Part shown: one piece after another, positions 5,109 to 6,090 of the stretch
Layout of the letters: the number at the start of each line of letters is the position of its first letter
How positions within the stretch are numbered: the stretch's first letter is position 1
Origin: Bryobacterales bacterium
GTDB taxonomy: Bacteria > Acidobacteriota > Terriglobia > Bryobacterales > Bryobacteraceae
DNA: 6,090 nucleotides
Direction of reading: 5' to 3'
Assembly: GCA_003164075.1 (NCBI GenBank)
Contig: PLRZ01000069.1
Location: forward strand, 3,384-9,473
The notes under the pieces: generated by a model
Told to the model about the DNA's origin: nothing
Seen by the model: the letters and a program-made list of their open reading frames with translations, nothing else
Databases searched by the model: none
Translations under genes and position numbers: made by a program

Positions 5109-6090
5109 CAGACTCAACCAGACGAAGGCTTTTGGATGGCCGGGCATCGAGCCCCGATGGACCCACGGAGGAAAAGATGGAGTGGGAACTGCCTACGCAG
5201 CTTCCAGCCGGGTCTGGTTTACTTTTTGGAACGGTATCGTCACCGAAGTCTACTATCCCACGGTAGACCGGCCACAACTCCGGGACCTCCAGTATCTCAT
5301 CACCGACGGCACCAGCTTTTTCCACGACGAAAAGCGCGATCTCAAGTCCACACTGGAACGTCTGGCAGACCACGTTTTGGGTTACCGCTGTACTAATTCG
5401 GACCCAGGCGGTCACTATGCGATCGTCAAAGAGATTATCGCTGACCCACACCTGGCCTGCATTCTCCAGCACACGAAGCTTACTGGTGACGAATCGTTCC
5501 TCTCCAAGCTGCGGCTGTATGCGCTGTGCGCACCTCACCTTGAGGTTGGAGGCTGGGGCAACAATGGCACGGTGGCGCGAGTGGCCGGCCGGACGGTGCT
5601 GCTTGCCGAACGAAAGGGAACATGGCTGGCGCTGGCGGCCACGGTACCCTTTTCTCGTGTCTCGTGTGGCTACGTGGGTAAGAGCGATGGCTGGACAGAC
5701 TTGTCCGGCAACTTTCAAATGGACTGGGAGTTCGACCACGCACCCGACGGCAACATCGCACTCACGGGAGAGTTGGACCTGACCGGCACGCGTGAATTTA
5801 CCTTGGGACTGGCGTTCGGCAATAGCCAGCACCACGCTGTCTCCACGCTCTTTCAATCGCTGAGCACTCCTTTCGCCGAGCATGAAAAGCGGTACGCGGA
5901 ACAGTGGGGGCGAACGGGCGCCGGCATTTTCCCGCTGGAGAAGGCGTCGTGCGATGGAGGTAACTTGTACCGCGCGAGTTGCAATTTGCTCCTCGCTCAC
6001 GAAGATAAGTCGTACCCCGGAGCCTTCATCGCGTCGCTCGCCATTCCTTGGGGAGAAGCTGTGGGCGACGAAGACCAGGGTGGCTACCAC
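5095..6090 (+). CDS. GH15 glucoamylase (glucan 1,4-alpha-glucosidase), N-terminal part
   Basis: The frame is open from ATG 5095 to the right edge, 332 codons without a stop, so the gene is cut by the window. Bacterial GH15 enzymes of this type are near 800 residues. Residues 12-23 (AFGWPGIEPRWT), then KDGVGTAYAASSRVWFTFWN and GIVTEVYYPTVDRPQLRDLQ, are typical of the N-terminal beta-sandwich domain (Glucodextran_N type), which continues to about residue 270. The last visible part, YPGAFIASLAIPWGEA then GDEDQGGYH (307-332), is the entry to the (alpha/alpha)6 catalytic barrel; the catalytic glutamates lie beyond the edge. These enzymes release glucose from non-reducing ends of starch-like or related alpha-glucans. 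No signal peptide is visible, suggesting a cytoplasmic enzyme acting on imported maltodextrin or glycogen. ATG 5095 is the only in-frame start after the stop at 5071-5073 and before the conserved motifs; the AGGA in front is unusually close to it. Family firm, exact substrate unproven. Confidence 0.92.
   Translation, partial: MNPINRLNQTKAFGWPGIEPRWTHGGKDGVGTAYAASSRVWFTFWNGIVTEVYYPTVDRPQLRDLQYLITDGTSFFHDEKRDLKSTLERLADHVLGYRCTNSDPGGHYAIVKEIIADPHLACILQHTKLTGDESFLSKLRLYALCAPHLEVGGWGNNGTVARVAGRTVLLAERKGTWLALAATVPFSRVSCGYVGKSDGWTDLSGNFQMDWEFDHAPDGNIALTGELDLTGTREFTLGLAFGNSQHHAVSTLFQSLSTPFAEHEKRYAEQWGRTGAGIFPLEKASCDGGNLYRASCNLLLAHEDKSYPGAFIASLAIPWGEAVGDEDQGGYH

Noticed and set aside
5074..6090. 338-residue open frame on the - strand reaching the edge
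   Set aside because: The + strand reading of the same bases is an uninterrupted GH15 N-terminal domain with many family motifs, so the - frame is a shadow.

Overview
The window is bacterial DNA of moderately high G+C. Its genes are all on the + strand. The protein families are a UPF0182 membrane protein, a DksA/TraR-type zinc finger protein, a YflT/DUF1269-like stress protein, a secreted SYLF (Ysc84) protein and a bacterial GH15 glucoamylase. The style of the zinc finger and stress proteins suggests a soil or environmental bacterium such as an Acidobacteriota member. This placement is inference from protein style, not from a marker gene.

Layout: (1) bases 1-42 may be the last codons of an upstream gene, ending in a 4-base ATGA overlap with the next start. 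(2) 39-2831 is a 930-residue UPF0182 protein with seven apparent membrane helices and a large non-membrane domain. (3) A small DksA-type C4 zinc finger gene follows; its start is either the overlapping ATG at 2828 or, preferred here, ATG 2894 with an AGGAG site. (4) 3313-3858 is a glycine-rich stress-type membrane protein. (5) 3962-4642 is an exported SYLF-domain protein starting at GTG. (6) 4643-5094 is a 452-base stretch without a convincing gene, holding only two tiny candidate ORFs. (7) From 5095 to the right edge runs the N-terminal part of a GH15 glucoamylase, open to the last base and cut at the start of its catalytic barrel.

The first four complete genes are closely spaced (overlap or at most 65 bases, then 71 and 103 bases) and could form an envelope/stress locus: a big membrane protein of unknown role, a possible RNA-polymerase-binding regulator, a small membrane stress protein and a lipid-binding exported protein. 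The glucoamylase is separated by the gap and is probably an independent alpha-glucan (starch, glycogen or maltodextrin) gene. I saw no tRNA, rRNA, CRISPR array, insertion sequence or phage gene. No complete system that I would call new is visible. The least explained parts are the 4643-5094 gap, the UPF0182/zinc finger pairing and an in-frame tandem repeat at the start of the UPF0182 gene.
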